A stretch of 64,000 bases of DNA from Verrucomicrobiia bacterium (GTDB lineage: Bacteria; Verrucomicrobiota; Verrucomicrobiia; Limisphaerales; Pedosphaeraceae). Below the pieces are notes generated by a model. The model did no database searches, was not told the origin of the DNA, and was given only the letters and a program-made list of their open reading frames with translations. The DNA lies in contig DATAUW010000017.1 in NCBI GenBank assembly GCA_036268055.1, positions 248,001 to 312,000 of the forward strand, written 5' to 3'. The translations under genes were made by a program, and so were the position numbers. Below are positions 34,557-44,121 of the stretch, in pieces. How positions within the stretch are numbered: the first letter of the stretch is position 1; each line of letters begins with the position of its first letter.

Positions 34557-35080
34557 AAAATTTTCAACAAAACCTGCTCATCACTTTTGCCATCGCCTTG
34601 TGCCTGCTGTGCGCCGTCCAATGGCGAAACCAGGCGCGGCAACAAAACGCCTACCAGCAACGCGGACAAATCATCTCCGATCAACTCGCCGCCATCCAGG
34701 GCTACACCAACAGCATCAGCGCACTTCAAACTCAGTTGGCTCAAACCGATTTGCACATCAGCGAATTGCGCGCGACGATTCGGACAAATGACGAATTTAT
34801 CCTCGCGCAGAAACGCCAGATCAACGCGGCCGAGGCCGAGAATCAAAGCCTGACCAACGATGTCGCGCAATATCGCGCGGCAGTGGACACGCTCCAATCG
34901 CGCTTGAAGGAGGCAAGCGATGGAATCCAAAAACAAAACGATGCCATCAAGCAACTGGCCGCGCAGCGGGACGACTTTGTCCAAAAGCTCAACGCTAGCG
35001 TCAAAGACCGCAACGACATCGTGGCAAAGTATAACGACCTGGCCGCGCGATTCGAGAAACTTGCGCCCAAACAGCAGTAG
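34553..35080 (+). CDS. Membrane-anchored coiled-coil protein of the TonB operon
   Basis: 175 residues: one N-terminal membrane helix (LLITFAIALCLLCAVQW), then an almost continuous coiled coil (about 30-170) rich in Gln, Asn, Ala and Asp. I do not recognise a named family. Its start overlaps the second exbD stop by four bases, so it is made with the Exb complex. A periplasmic spacer or scaffold for the TonB/Exb complex is a reasonable but unproven reading. It ends the operon. Confidence 0.75.
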   Translation: MKNFQQNLLITFAIALCLLCAVQWRNQARQQNAYQQRGQIISDQLAAIQGYTNSISALQTQLAQTDLHISELRATIRTNDEFILAQKRQINAAEAENQSLTNDVAQYRAAVDTLQSRLKEASDGIQKQNDAIKQLAAQRDDFVQKLNASVKDRNDIVAKYNDLAARFEKLAPKQQ

Positions 35081-35222
35081 GTTTTTGCGCGAGAATTCCA
35101 CCCAAAGCGCGTGACCATCACTCATTGTTGACGTTAAGGAAGCTAATTTGAGCTTCACATCCCTCGCGGCATCATACCTGCTCAATGCTACGGGAGCACT
35201 GTTTGTCGTGAGCCCTAAAACT

Positions 35223-36446
35223 ATGCGTGCGAACCTTGGTTGCGGAATTGAGCGCGGCGACCCTCCCCGGCGAACGCGAAAGGCGGCTTTTACCCTGATC
35301 GAACTGCTGCTCGTTATCGCGATCATCGGCATTCTGGCCGGGTTGCTTTTGCCGGTTTTGCAGTCGGCCAAGGCGAAGTCCAGGCGCATTGAGTGTGTGT
35401 CGAATCTGCATCAGACCGGGCTGGCGTTTCAGATTTTCATGCACGACCACGACAGCAGGTTCCCGATGGAAGTCTCGACGAATAACGGCGGCACCTCCGA
35501 ATACATCAACAACTCCTATCTCATTCCCAACCGGTTTTATTTTCAATATCGCTCGTTCCAGGCCCTGTCGAACGACCTCGCCAACCCGGCGGTGCTGGTT
35601 TGCCCCACCGATCGCGAGCGTTTTGTCGCAAGTGATTTTCAGCAATTCAATGATTTTAACGTGAGCTATTTCATGGGCGCGAATGCCGATTTCGGACAGC
35701 CCAATTCGATCCTGGCGGGCGACCGCAATATCACCAATGCCTCGCTGGGTGATGTGACCATCCTGCGTCTGGGGGATGGCACCACGATTAATTGGACGAG
35801 CGCGATGCACGTTTTCAAGGGCAACATTCTTTACGCCGACGGGCGTGTCGAAGAATTGAATTCAATGAGCTTGCGCCTCGCCAGCGCCGAAACGCCGCGC
35901 ATGATGGATTTGGTGCTGCCCTCGGCGAATCCTAACGGTCCGCCTCTGCTTGGTCCCGCCGCTTATGCCATGTATCCGACGCTCAAACCGCCGCCGGGAA
36001 TGGCCATGCCCAGACCGAGAGTGATCGCGTCGGAAAATCCATACCCAACGGGTAATCCGCGCCGTCCCGCTTCATCTCCTTCTTTCGGCTCGAGCAGTTC
36101 AGCTTCATCCACGCCGGCTTATGCGCCTGCGCCGGTGAATAACAGCGCTCTCTTCGGCGGCGGCCCGGTGGCCAATCCTGCTCGTCCCACACCGGCGCCC
36201 GCCGCAAAACCCGTCGTCACGAATGCGCCAGCGCTGGTCGAAGAACCCGCCCCGATTGTCATGGCTCAGGCTGCCGTTCCAGTTCCCACCGTGCATTCAG
36301 GTCATGGTTTGCTGGTTTTGATGCTACTGGTTTCGACCATGCTGTTCGCGGCTGAAGTCGTGCGCCGCCGTCTCAAAAACAATCCCACGCCTCAGCCGCA
36401 ATCCATCCGCCAGCCGTCCCGCCCGCGCACCCCCTTTGATCGTTAG
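35223..36446 (+). CDS. Prepilin-type protein with C-terminal membrane helix
   Basis: A short basic leader ending [18 protein letters not shown] carries the type IV prepilin cleavage/methylation site and N-terminal hydrophobic helix. A DUF1559-like pseudopilin domain (to about residue 215) follows. Then comes a Pro/Ser/Ala-rich tract and, unusually, a second hydrophobic helix near the C-terminus (LLVLMLLVSTMLFAAEVV) with a basic tail. Normal pseudopilins have only the N-terminal helix, so this one would be anchored at both ends. ATG 35223 is chosen because the basic leader starts there. Confidence 0.8.
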   Translation: MRANLGCGIERGDPPRRTRKAAFTLIELLLVIAIIGILAGLLLPVLQSAKAKSRRIECVSNLHQTGLAFQIFMHDHDSRFPMEVSTNNGGTSEYINNSYLIPNRFYFQYRSFQALSNDLANPAVLVCPTDRERFVASDFQQFNDFNVSYFMGANADFGQPNSILAGDRNITNASLGDVTILRLGDGTTINWTSAMHVFKGNILYADGRVEELNSMSLRLASAETPRMMDLVLPSANPNGPPLLGPAAYAMYPTLKPPPGMAMPRPRVIASENPYPTGNPRRPASSPSFGSSSSASSTPAYAPAPVNNSALFGGGPVANPARPTPAPAAKPVVTNAPALVEEPAPIVMAQAAVPVPTVHSGHGLLVLMLLVSTMLFAAEVVRRRLKNNPTPQPQSIRQPSRPRTPFDR

Positions 36447-36553
36447 CCGCGCGCGCATCTGTGTTTTCATTCCCCCGATAAGGCAGCGTTCCCATTTTAA
36501 ACGCACAGACAAGTTCTCGTGCAATCTTTCACTCCCGGCATTATCTTGCGACG

Positions 36554-36763
36554 ATGAAATTGTTTTACACCGGGCCGGTGATAAACACGGAGATGTTGAT
36601 CATGATGCTGGAAAAGCACGGCATCAGCGCGACCCAGGAATTTGTTGACCCCGCCTTGCCCGATGACGGCGACCTGAATCGCCTCGCGAAAGTTTTCGTG
36701 CCGGAAACCGATTACGACCGCGCCCACCAGCTTTTTTACGCCGAGCGCGAAGATGAATTGTAA
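36554..36763 (+). CDS. DUF2007-type small protein
   Basis: 69 residues with the pattern MKLFYTGPVINTEMLIMMLE, then FVPETDYDRAHQLFY near the C-terminus. It fits the small 'putative signal-transducing' DUF2007 fold (about 70-80 residues, ACT-like), usually seen as a lone domain or attached to zinc ribbons. No metal site is present. Its function is unknown. Confidence 0.65.
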   Translation: MKLFYTGPVINTEMLIMMLEKHGISATQEFVDPALPDDGDLNRLAKVFVPETDYDRAHQLFYAEREDEL

Positions 36764-36839
36764 AACCGTTTCATCGTCAAATCTTCCAGGCCGCGCCGCA
36801 AAAGATGTCAATTTGCCCGGCCAATGTTATAAAGCGTTC

Positions 36840-38429
36840 GTGAATGAGTTTTGCAAACGGGTGACCCTCACGCTGGCCGCGATTTTGATCGCGCTGCCCC
36901 TGACCGCCGCCACGCCAACGCTCGGCAAAGATGCTTTGCGCAAACTCGTCCGCCTCCCGTCCATCACTTTCCAGCCGAGTTGGACCTACGACCCGGAATC
37001 CGGCTTCGTGATGGGCTCGGCCATTGAGGATTTTACGCGCGAGATTACCAGCGTGCGCGAGAGCCTGAAAGATAACCCCAATGATGCTGGAAAATTTCTG
37101 CGTCTGGCCGAGCTTTACGCCGCCACACATGACGACGAAAACGCCCGCAAATCTTCCCTCCGCGCCGTCGAGCTTTATCGTGACCTGGCCAAATCCCAAT
37201 CCGACGATGCCGACGTGCTGACATCCTTTGGCTCCGCCTTGCGCTTGTCCGATAAAATGAGCGAAGCCGAAAGCGTGTTGCGCAAGGCCGTGCAACTCGC
37301 GCCGAAGAATTGGCACTGCCGCGTGGCGCTGGGGCGGTTGCTCGATGCCGAGGCGCGCCGCGCAATTTATGATCGCCCGCCGCTGGCTCCCGAACGGCCC
37401 ACTTCGGTCGAGGTCACGCTGGCTCAACAACGCCTCAGCGAGGCGGGAGACAATTTCGAACTGGCCGTCACCTCCGCAACGAACGAACCCGAAGCCTATT
37501 TTCGCCGCGGCATGCACCGCTGCCTGCGCGCCACGTTGTCCCGGCAAATCCGCGTTGCCCAAGGCGAAGAAATTTCCGACGTGGACCTGGCCGACAGCGC
37601 GTTTTCGCCCGACACTCTCGCCGATCTCCAACGCGCCAGCGAATTAAGCCCGCGCGATTACAGCCGCATCGGCGGAACGGCGATCTTTGGAATCTTCACC
37701 GCCTGTGAACATCGCGGCGTGGTGGACTGGTCGGAAGTTTCCTGGAATTCCTTGCCGGACAAAACCCAGCGTTCGTTGCATGACGCCATCACGCGATTGG
37801 AAAATCTCGGCCAGGATTCCGACCCGCACGTGGCTTCAGGCGCGCTCGAAGTTCTCGGAATTTTGCAGGGACCGATGCTGCACGAAACCCAAAGCTGCAT
37901 CTCGACTCTTCGCCGCGCCGTCACGCTCGATGCCTCCCGCGAGCAGGCGCTGGAAGTTTTGGTTTCCACGCTGGCGCACGCCGGCCGCTATGATGAATTG
38001 CTTTCCGTCTGCGAAGATCGCGTGAAGCAAAAAGATTCCGAGCGCAGCCACATGCTCCTGGCGAAGGCTTACGAAAAATTGCAACAATGGGATGACGCCG
38101 AAAGCGAATTGCTGGAAGTGCTGCGCCAATCGCCGAATAACTTTCCCGCGAGCCTCGGCGTTGCTGCCGCGATCCTGCGCCGGAGCAACGCGGACGGCGA
38201 CGGACTTCCGGAAGCCAATAGCTGGCTCTCGCGCGCGGAGGCGTTGCTGGGCCAGATGCCCGCGCTCGAACGCAACCAGCAACTCGTGATTGATCTCACG
38301 CTCATACGCAGCATTTATTTTGCGCTGACCGACGACCTGGATTCCGCGCGGCAATGGGCGCAGGCCGTTCTCAAAACCGACGGCAACAATAAACTCGCCC
38401 GCGAAATTCTTTCCGCAATGGATTATTAG
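36840..38429 (+). CDS. Exported TPR-repeat protein
   Basis: About 529 residues beginning with a signal peptide (RVTLTLAAILIALPLTAA) if started at GTG 36840; an ATG at 36753 would add 29 residues before it and overlaps the preceding gene. The rest is helical with TPR-like repeats, clear at DVLTSFGSALRLSDKMSEAESVLRKAVQLAPKNW (about 125-160) and again near the C-terminus (AKAYEKLQQWDDAESELLEVLRQSPNN). It is likely a periplasmic scaffold; its partners are unknown. Confidence 0.75.
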   Translation: MNEFCKRVTLTLAAILIALPLTAATPTLGKDALRKLVRLPSITFQPSWTYDPESGFVMGSAIEDFTREITSVRESLKDNPNDAGKFLRLAELYAATHDDENARKSSLRAVELYRDLAKSQSDDADVLTSFGSALRLSDKMSEAESVLRKAVQLAPKNWHCRVALGRLLDAEARRAIYDRPPLAPERPTSVEVTLAQQRLSEAGDNFELAVTSATNEPEAYFRRGMHRCLRATLSRQIRVAQGEEISDVDLADSAFSPDTLADLQRASELSPRDYSRIGGTAIFGIFTACEHRGVVDWSEVSWNSLPDKTQRSLHDAITRLENLGQDSDPHVASGALEVLGILQGPMLHETQSCISTLRRAVTLDASREQALEVLVSTLAHAGRYDELLSVCEDRVKQKDSERSHMLLAKAYEKLQQWDDAESELLEVLRQSPNNFPASLGVAAAILRRSNADGDGLPEANSWLSRAEALLGQMPALERNQQLVIDLTLIRSIYFALTDDLDSARQWAQAVLKTDGNNKLAREILSAMDY

Positions 38430-38484
38430 ATTCGGGCAAGCCGATATTCATTAACTCGCGCTTGCGCTATGCCCGAACTCGCGC

Positions 38485-39780
38485 TTGAATGACCGGGTGA
38501 CGAATCTGGAGCTTTCAATTCATTTCTTTTTTCAGCTCGCGGTCATTCTGGCTGTCTGCCAGTTCGTCGGGTTTTTGGGGAAATATATCGGACAGCCGCA
38601 AGTCGTCGCGGAAATGCTCGCGGGGGTTTTGCTGGGGCCGTCCTTCTTCGGGCTTTTTTGGCCCGATCAGTTTCACCGGCTGTTTCCCGCCGAATCGCTG
38701 AAAATTTTATTTCCACTTTCCCAACTCGGACTCGCGGCCTACATGTTCGTTGTCGGCCTGGAATTTCGCATGGACATCATCCAGCGCCGCGCGACCAGCG
38801 CGATTGCGGTTTCGGTCGCCGGCATGGCCGCGCCTTTCATCCTCGGCGGCATTCTCGGCTGGTTTTTTTATCATCATACCGAACTTTTCCCGCCGCGCAC
38901 TTCGGTGAGTGAGGCGGTCATTTTTCTCGGCGCAGCCATGTGCGTGACCGCTTTCCCGATGCTCGCGCGCATCATCCATTTTAAAAAATTGACCGGCACA
39001 ACGATGGGCACGGTGGCGATCGGCGCAGGGGCTTTGAACGACGCGCTGGCGTGGTGTTTGCTCGCGGTGGTGCTGGCAAGTTTCGACGGCGTTTTCACTC
39101 ATGCGATCGTCAACATCGTCGGTGGCACATTATATTTTATTTTTGCGCTGGTGGTGGTCCGGCCGATTTTGGCGAAATGGGGACGCGGCATCGAACGACG
39201 CGGAGAACTTTCGGACAGGGAATTTGTTATTTGTCTCGTGCTGCTGGTGATTGGCGCCTGGTTCACGGATGCCATCGGCCTGCACGCGGTATTCGGCGCG
39301 TTCATCATGGGCGTGGCGATGCCGCGCGGCTTCATCGCTCACGCCCTGATCGAACGAATCCAACCGTTGACCGTCGCGCTGCTGCTGCCGCTATTTTTCA
39401 CCAACTCCGGGCTTAATACGCAGATAGGCTTGTTGAATTCTATTTATCTTTGGTGCATGACCGGACTGGTATTGATCGCGGCGATGGGCGGAAAAGGCGC
39501 GGCGTGCTGGCTGGCCGCGCGCGCCACCGGCGTGCCAAATCGCGAGGCGATGGGCATAGGCATTCTGATGAACGCCCGCGGCCTGATGGAATTGATCATC
39601 ATCAATATTGGTTTGCAACGCGGCATCATCTCACCGGCGCTGTTTGCGCTGCTGGTCATCATGGCAGTGATCACCACGGTGATGGCTTCGCCAATTTTCG
39701 AATGGCTCGTCAACCGCCACATCTCCGCGCCGGAACCGCAACCGGTCGCTTCCGAAACTCCTTTTCCCATCGGACGCTAA
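38485..39780 (+). CDS. Cation:proton antiporter, CPA2 family
   Basis: 431 residues with about 12 membrane helices. CPA2 features include YIGQPQVVAEMLAGVLLGPSFFG near the start, GLAAYMFVVGLEFRMD, and GAGALNDALAWCLLAVVLA, which contains the conserved Asn-Asp ion-binding pair of the transport core. It exchanges Na+ or K+ for H+. No RCK/TrkA domain is attached. The TTG at 38485 or the GTG at 38497 is the start; neither has a clear ribosome-binding site. Confidence 0.88.
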   Translation: MNDRVTNLELSIHFFFQLAVILAVCQFVGFLGKYIGQPQVVAEMLAGVLLGPSFFGLFWPDQFHRLFPAESLKILFPLSQLGLAAYMFVVGLEFRMDIIQRRATSAIAVSVAGMAAPFILGGILGWFFYHHTELFPPRTSVSEAVIFLGAAMCVTAFPMLARIIHFKKLTGTTMGTVAIGAGALNDALAWCLLAVVLASFDGVFTHAIVNIVGGTLYFIFALVVVRPILAKWGRGIERRGELSDREFVICLVLLVIGAWFTDAIGLHAVFGAFIMGVAMPRGFIAHALIERIQPLTVALLLPLFFTNSGLNTQIGLLNSIYLWCMTGLVLIAAMGGKGAACWLAARATGVPNREAMGIGILMNARGLMELIIINIGLQRGIISPALFALLVIMAVITTVMASPIFEWLVNRHISAPEPQPVASETPFPIGR

Positions 39781-39792
39781 ATTAATAAGCGG

Positions 39793-40509
39793 CTACTTCA
39801 CCGCTTCCACGTGCCAGTCGAAAAATAATTCATTGCGCGCCGTGCCGTGCGCGGGCGTTGGCGGAATCAGGGAATAATATTGCGCGAGGCTGACGGCGTT
39901 TTGCTGATCGGCATCCACCATCGCCCAGGACGACGACGGATCGCGGATTTCTTTTATGCGCTTGGTCGGTTCATTGGTCGTGCCGGGCGGCAGATTTGGC
40001 AGGTTCCCATACGGATACCCGAACGGCCGTGTGACAAAATCATTCGCGAGATTGGTCACGGTGATGCTAAGGATGTAGCTCAACGGCTGCCGCAATTTGG
40101 TTGTGAACGGCCCGTCCGTCGCTTCGTGCGTGATGCGCGCCGACGCCGGGCAAACCGCCTGTTTCACCAGCCCGACCGTCGGCGAGGGCGCAGGCAGCCC
40201 AAGGTAAGTCGGCAGGTAATACGAGAGGAACAACGTCGAGTTATTGTCATAGACCGGATAGAAGCCCTGCCACGCCGGACCGGGCAAAGCGTCGCCGTGT
40301 TCATCCGCGTACATGCTGACCGCGAGGGCAAGTTGCTTGAGATTATTCGCGCACTGGATTCGTTGCGCCGATTGTTTCGCGCGCCCCAGCACGGGCAATA
40401 ATAACGCCGCGAGAATGGCGATGATGGCAATCACCACCAGTAATTCAATCAAGGTAAACGCCACAGCCAGCCGCCGTCTTTGAAAATGAGATCCCAAATG
40501 TTTGTTCAT
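39793..40509 (-). CDS. Prepilin-type N-terminal cleavage/methylation protein
   Basis: 238 residues starting [16 protein letters not shown], then [20 protein letters not shown], the classic type IV pseudopilin signature, and a globular domain with [23 protein letters not shown] as in DUF1559-type proteins common in Planctomycetota and Verrucomicrobiota. It ends with [10 protein letters not shown], the conserved C-terminal 'H-V' segment of that group. Such genes occur in many copies per genome in these phyla; the role is likely in a type II secretion-like pseudopilus. Confidence 0.85.
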   Translation of the reverse strand: MNKHLGSHFQRRRLAVAFTLIELLVVIAIIAILAALLLPVLGRAKQSAQRIQCANNLKQLALAVSMYADEHGDALPGPAWQGFYPVYDNNSTLFLSYYLPTYLGLPAPSPTVGLVKQAVCPASARITHEATDGPFTTKLRQPLSYILSITVTNLANDFVTRPFGYPYGNLPNLPPGTTNEPTKRIKEIRDPSSSWAMVDADQQNAVSLAQYYSLIPPTPAHGTARNELFFDWHVEAVK

Positions 40510-40611
40510 GCAATGCCTCCACGGTCGCGCTCAGTAATAAGCACTGGTTAGCTGCCAAGATATTATTTAGTAACTCGGTAAGTCCAAGCGCGTCTTCATT
40601 ACCGGGTGGCA

Positions 40612-40631
40612 GGCGGAGCTGCCGCTCCGCC
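40612..40631. repeat. GC-rich 8-bp hairpin
   Basis: Perfect palindrome GGCGGAGC-TGCC-GCTCCGCC between mutY and the pseudopilin gene (both minus strand). There is no T-tract; geometry is the same as the hairpins at 15035 and 46107. Confidence 0.6.
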
Positions 40632-40652
40632 GTCCCAGCAAAGAGAACCATT

Positions 40653-41756
40653 TTAAACGGCACTTAGGCATAAAAGAATTTTTTTATGCGCGCTCGTGAA
40701 AGTAAGCGCGTGAAGTTCCTCCAGCGTCAGCCAGCGCAGCTTCAGCAATGCAATGATCTTGTCCGATGGCGCGGCTTTTGCCGAAAAAGCCTGCAACGTG
40801 ATCCGATAGCGCGTGATCGAATGCTTCACAACACAAATAGGTTTGGAATCGGCAATCGCCAGATTCAGATTTTTATGAGCAAGATCGGTCAATTCATTTT
40901 GGACGTACGCCGCCGTTTGGAAATTCGGAAATTCCCAGAGATGCGCATTGACCACGCCCGCGGGCCGTTGACGGACGAGAAAGCGGCCACGCTGTTTGAT
41001 CACCAGCGCCACATAATTTTGCTGAGTTGCCGCCGCGCGCGGGCCGAGATTGGGAAAGGCTTCCTCGCGATGAAGTTCGTGGGCGCGACATTGCGCGCGC
41101 AACGGACAGCGCGGGCAATCCGGCTGTCGCGGCGTGCAGATAAGCGCGCCCAATTCCATGAGCGATTGGTTGAGCGCAGAGCAGCGCGCGGTTTCTTTCG
41201 CGAACGATTCCGTTTTTAATCCCGCCGCCGCCGTGACCAGTTGCGACGCGAGATTCCACAGTTCTTTATTCGTGGATTTTTCCCGTGGATTTTCGGCGAT
41301 GGCAAAAACGCGCGTGAGAACCCGGATGACATTGCCATCGAGAATCGGCTGCGGCTCATTGAAAGCGATGCTCGAAATCGCTCCCGCTGTGTACGGCCCG
41401 ATGCCTGGCAACTCCAAAATACTCGCATGCTCCCGGGGAAAAACTCCCCCATGCCGTGCCACAATTTCCTGCGCGGCTTTTTGAAGATTGCGCACGCGCG
41501 TATAATAACCCAGCCCCTCCCAAAGCTTATGAATCAAATCGCTATCCGCCTCCGCGAGCGATTGGATCGTCGGCAACTTGCTCAACCAGCGTTCCCAATA
41601 AGGAATCACCGTCTTGACCTGCGTCTGCTGCAACATGATTTCGGACACGTGGATGGCGTAAGGATCGCGGATGCGCCGCCAGGGAAGATCGCGCGCGTTC
41701 GCGGCAAACCATTTTAGCAAAAAGGGAATCAGTGACTTTATTTTACGCTTTTCCAA
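40653..41756 (-). CDS. mutY: A/G-specific adenine DNA glycosylase
   Basis: Removes A mispaired with 8-oxoG. The 367-residue protein has the catalytic Glu region ISEIMLQQTQVKTVIPYWERW, the helix-hairpin-helix LPGIGPYTAGAI with catalytic Asp in ILDGNVIRVLTR, the 4Fe-4S cluster Cys set C-x6-C-x2-C-x5-C (CTPRQPDCPRCPLRAQC), and a C-terminal NUDIX-like 8-oxoG recognition domain (from about 235). Full length and motif-complete. Confidence 0.95.
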   Translation of the reverse strand: MEKRKIKSLIPFLLKWFAANARDLPWRRIRDPYAIHVSEIMLQQTQVKTVIPYWERWLSKLPTIQSLAEADSDLIHKLWEGLGYYTRVRNLQKAAQEIVARHGGVFPREHASILELPGIGPYTAGAISSIAFNEPQPILDGNVIRVLTRVFAIAENPREKSTNKELWNLASQLVTAAAGLKTESFAKETARCSALNQSLMELGALICTPRQPDCPRCPLRAQCRAHELHREEAFPNLGPRAAATQQNYVALVIKQRGRFLVRQRPAGVVNAHLWEFPNFQTAAYVQNELTDLAHKNLNLAIADSKPICVVKHSITRYRITLQAFSAKAAPSDKIIALLKLRWLTLEELHALTFTSAHKKILLCLSAV

Positions 41757-41850
41757 TTTATTAAATTTCGATTTTCACATTCGATTAGCTCACTTGCTGG
41801 CAAATAGATTTGCGGACACATTGAAAATTAGAAAGTATGAAAAACATAGT

Positions 41851-42156
41851 ATGTTCGATGATTTTTCAAAACTGTACGAGGAAGTTTGTGCTGCGACAAA
41901 ATGTCTTCATGATTGGAAGGCGTGCCATCCGCATTATCAACGGGTGCTTGATTACATTCACGCCCATCCTGGAGAACGCAGTCAAATTGCTAAAATCTTG
42001 AGCCGCAGCTTCAACATTTGCCTTTTGCAATTCCTTATGCCCACCTTGAGATGGCCAGAGATCAGGATTGCTGCTGAAGAACGAATGAAGGATGGCGGGA
42101 ATCATTTTCACGACGGCGATTTAAAAGAGCTACTCGAAATTTACGCCGAGAAATAG
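41851..42156 (+). CDS. Small hypothetical protein
   Basis: 101 residues, soluble, aromatic- and His-rich (HDWKACHPHYQRVLDYIHAHPG near the middle). I do not recognise a family. Composition and AT-rich codon use resemble the small protein at 7390-7827 more than neighbouring housekeeping genes. It lies alone between mutY and mdh. ATG 41851 gives MFDDFSKLYEEV. Confidence 0.6.
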   Translation: MFDDFSKLYEEVCAATKCLHDWKACHPHYQRVLDYIHAHPGERSQIAKILSRSFNICLLQFLMPTLRWPEIRIAAEERMKDGGNHFHDGDLKELLEIYAEK

Positions 42157-42360
42157 TCAGAAAAACCTCAAGTATGTAAAGAATTGTGAGATAAAAATCT
42201 AAACGAGCCGTTCAATCTTCGCGTTCAAAAGAGCCCTTGCGCCAATGCGCCGGAATCTCAGACTCGAAAACCGACGCGCACTCGCTCCCAATTCCCCCGA
42301 TAAGCGGAAGAAATCTCATTGGCCCCGCACCCTACCATTCGCCGCATAAAATCGAAAGTC

Positions 42361-42395
42361 CGAATCTGTGTTAAATCCGTGTTTCATCCGTGGCC
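42361..42395. repeat. Half-unit of the dispersed repeat
   Basis: CGAATCTGTGTTAAATCCGT followed by GTTTCATCCGTGGCC. It resembles the right inner arm of the inverted repeat at 13783-13971 and immediately precedes the mdh promoter. Confidence 0.6.
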
Positions 42396-42399
42396 AAGC

Positions 42400-42428
42400 T
42401 TGCAGTTTTTCTAATCACCCGGCATAAT
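42400..42428 (+). promoter_or_regulatory. Probable mdh promoter
   Basis: TTGCAG at 42400, 17-base spacer, CATAAT at 42423. The predicted start is near 42435, about 14 bases before the mdh ATG. Confidence 0.5.
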
Positions 42429-42448
42429 ATTCTCACAAATTAAGAAAA

Positions 42449-43441
42449 ATGAATAATACATCACCTATTCGCGTGGCCGTCACCGGCGCCGCCGGCCAGA
42501 TCGGTTACTCCCTCCTTTTCCGCATCGCTTCCGGCGCCATGTTCGGCCCGAAACAACCTGTCATCCTGCACCTCATCGAAATCGAGCCCGCGTTGCCCGC
42601 CCTCAACGGCGTCGTCATGGAACTCGATGATTGCGCGTTTCCGCTCCTCAAGGGCATCGTCCCCACCGCCAGCCTCGACGAAGGTTTTCGCGGCGTGAAT
42701 TGGGCCCTTCTCGTCGGCAGCGTCCCGCGCAAAGCCGGTATGGAACGCAAAGACCTTCTCGGCATCAACGGCAAAATCTTCATCGGCCAAGGCCAGGCCA
42801 TCCAGAAAAACGCCGCCAGCGATGTTCGCGTCCACGTCGTCGGAAACCCTTGCAATACGAATTGCCTCATCGCCATGAACAACGCGCCTGAGATCGCCAA
42901 AGATCGTTGGTTCGCCATGACGCGCCTTGATGAAAATCGCGCCAAATCGCAACTCGCCAAAAAAGCCGGCGTCGAAGTCACTGCCGTCACCAACATGGCC
43001 ATCTGGGGAAATCATTCCGCCACCCAATATCCCGATTTCACCCACGCCAAAATCAACGGCCAGCCCGTCACAACCGTTATCAAGGACCACGCCTGGCTCA
43101 AGGGCGATTTCATCTCCGCCGTCCAGCAACGCGGCGCGGCCATCATCAAAGCCCGCGGACTCTCCAGCGCGGCCAGCGCCGCGAACGCCGTTGTGGACAG
43201 TGTCGCTTCCATCGTGAATCCCACGCCCGCCAACGATTGGGCCAGCGTCTGCATCTGCTCCGACGGCAGCTACGGCGTCGAAAAAGGTTTGATCTCCTCG
43301 TTCCCCGTCCGCAGCGTCGGCGGGAAATTGCAAATCGTCCAGGGCCTGCCCGTGGATGACTTCAGCCGCGGAAAAATTGACGCCACCGTCGCCGAACTCA
43401 AAGAAGAAAAATCCCTCGTCGCCGACCTGCTGCCGAAATAA
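42449..43441 (+). CDS. mdh: Malate dehydrogenase
   Basis: NAD-dependent malate/oxaloacetate interconversion of the TCA cycle. The 330-residue protein is of the cytoplasmic/plant-type MDH clade ([22 protein letters not shown] at the start) with catalytic HSATQYPD, the Arg-rich substrate loop ([16 protein letters not shown]) and [11 protein letters not shown]. This clade is common in Verrucomicrobiota and Bacteroidota. The deoC start follows four bases after the stop, so they are likely co-transcribed. Confidence 0.96.
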   Translation: MNNTSPIRVAVTGAAGQIGYSLLFRIASGAMFGPKQPVILHLIEIEPALPALNGVVMELDDCAFPLLKGIVPTASLDEGFRGVNWALLVGSVPRKAGMERKDLLGINGKIFIGQGQAIQKNAASDVRVHVVGNPCNTNCLIAMNNAPEIAKDRWFAMTRLDENRAKSQLAKKAGVEVTAVTNMAIWGNHSATQYPDFTHAKINGQPVTTVIKDHAWLKGDFISAVQQRGAAIIKARGLSSAASAANAVVDSVASIVNPTPANDWASVCICSDGSYGVEKGLISSFPVRSVGGKLQIVQGLPVDDFSRGKIDATVAELKEEKSLVADLLPK

Positions 43442-43445
43442 TCAC

Positions 43446-44102
43446 GTGCCGACCTCCGTCAACGACCTCGCGCAACGCATCGAATTCACGCTCTTCGCGC
43501 CCCATGCGCGTCGTGCGGACATCGAGGCCCTTTGTGCCGAGGCCCGCGAAAAATCCTATCGCGCCGTCTGCGTGAACGGCTCCCGCGTCGAACTCGCCCG
43601 CACCCTCCTTGAGGATTCCCCCGTGCAAGTCGTCGCCCTCGTCGGCTTCCCGCTCGGCTCCGGCGCGAGCGACACCAAGCGTTACGAAACCGAAATCGCC
43701 GTCGAGGACGGCGCGCACGAAATTGATTTCGTCATCAACCTTGGCGCTCTCCGCGATGGCGACACCAAATTCGTCCTCCGCGAAATGCGCGACATCGCCG
43801 AAGCCGCCGACGAACGCCCCGTCAAAGCCGTCTTCGACGGACACCTCATCACCCGCGAAGAAAAAATTCTCCTCTGCCAATTCGCCGTGGATTCCGGCAT
43901 CCAATACGTCTGCCCCGCGCTCGACGTCTATTCCATCGGCGTGGACATCCAAGACATCGCCCTCCTCCGTGAAACCCTCGGCAAGGATTTCGGCATCAAA
44001 GCCACCGGCGCCATCTCCAGCGGTGAACAAGCCTTAAAATTAATCGAAGCCGGCGCCACCCGCATCGGCGCCCTCCCCGGCACCGACCTGCTCAGCAGTT
44101 AG
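43446..44102 (+). CDS. deoC: Deoxyribose-phosphate aldolase
   Basis: Cleaves deoxyribose 5-phosphate to acetaldehyde and glyceraldehyde 3-phosphate. The 218-residue protein starts at GTG 43446; the frame is open upstream but overlaps mdh. Motifs: EALCAEAREKSYRAVCVNGSRVEL, ALVGFPLGSGA, IDFVINLGALRDGD and the Schiff-base Lys in GIKATGAISS near the C-terminus. The usual VKVIIET segment is replaced by VKAVFDGHLI, so the second active-site Lys region is atypical. Confidence 0.88.
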   Translation: MPTSVNDLAQRIEFTLFAPHARRADIEALCAEAREKSYRAVCVNGSRVELARTLLEDSPVQVVALVGFPLGSGASDTKRYETEIAVEDGAHEIDFVINLGALRDGDTKFVLREMRDIAEAADERPVKAVFDGHLITREEKILLCQFAVDSGIQYVCPALDVYSIGVDIQDIALLRETLGKDFGIKATGAISSGEQALKLIEAGATRIGALPGTDLLSS

Positions 44103-44121
44103 TATCCACGCGAATGATGTC

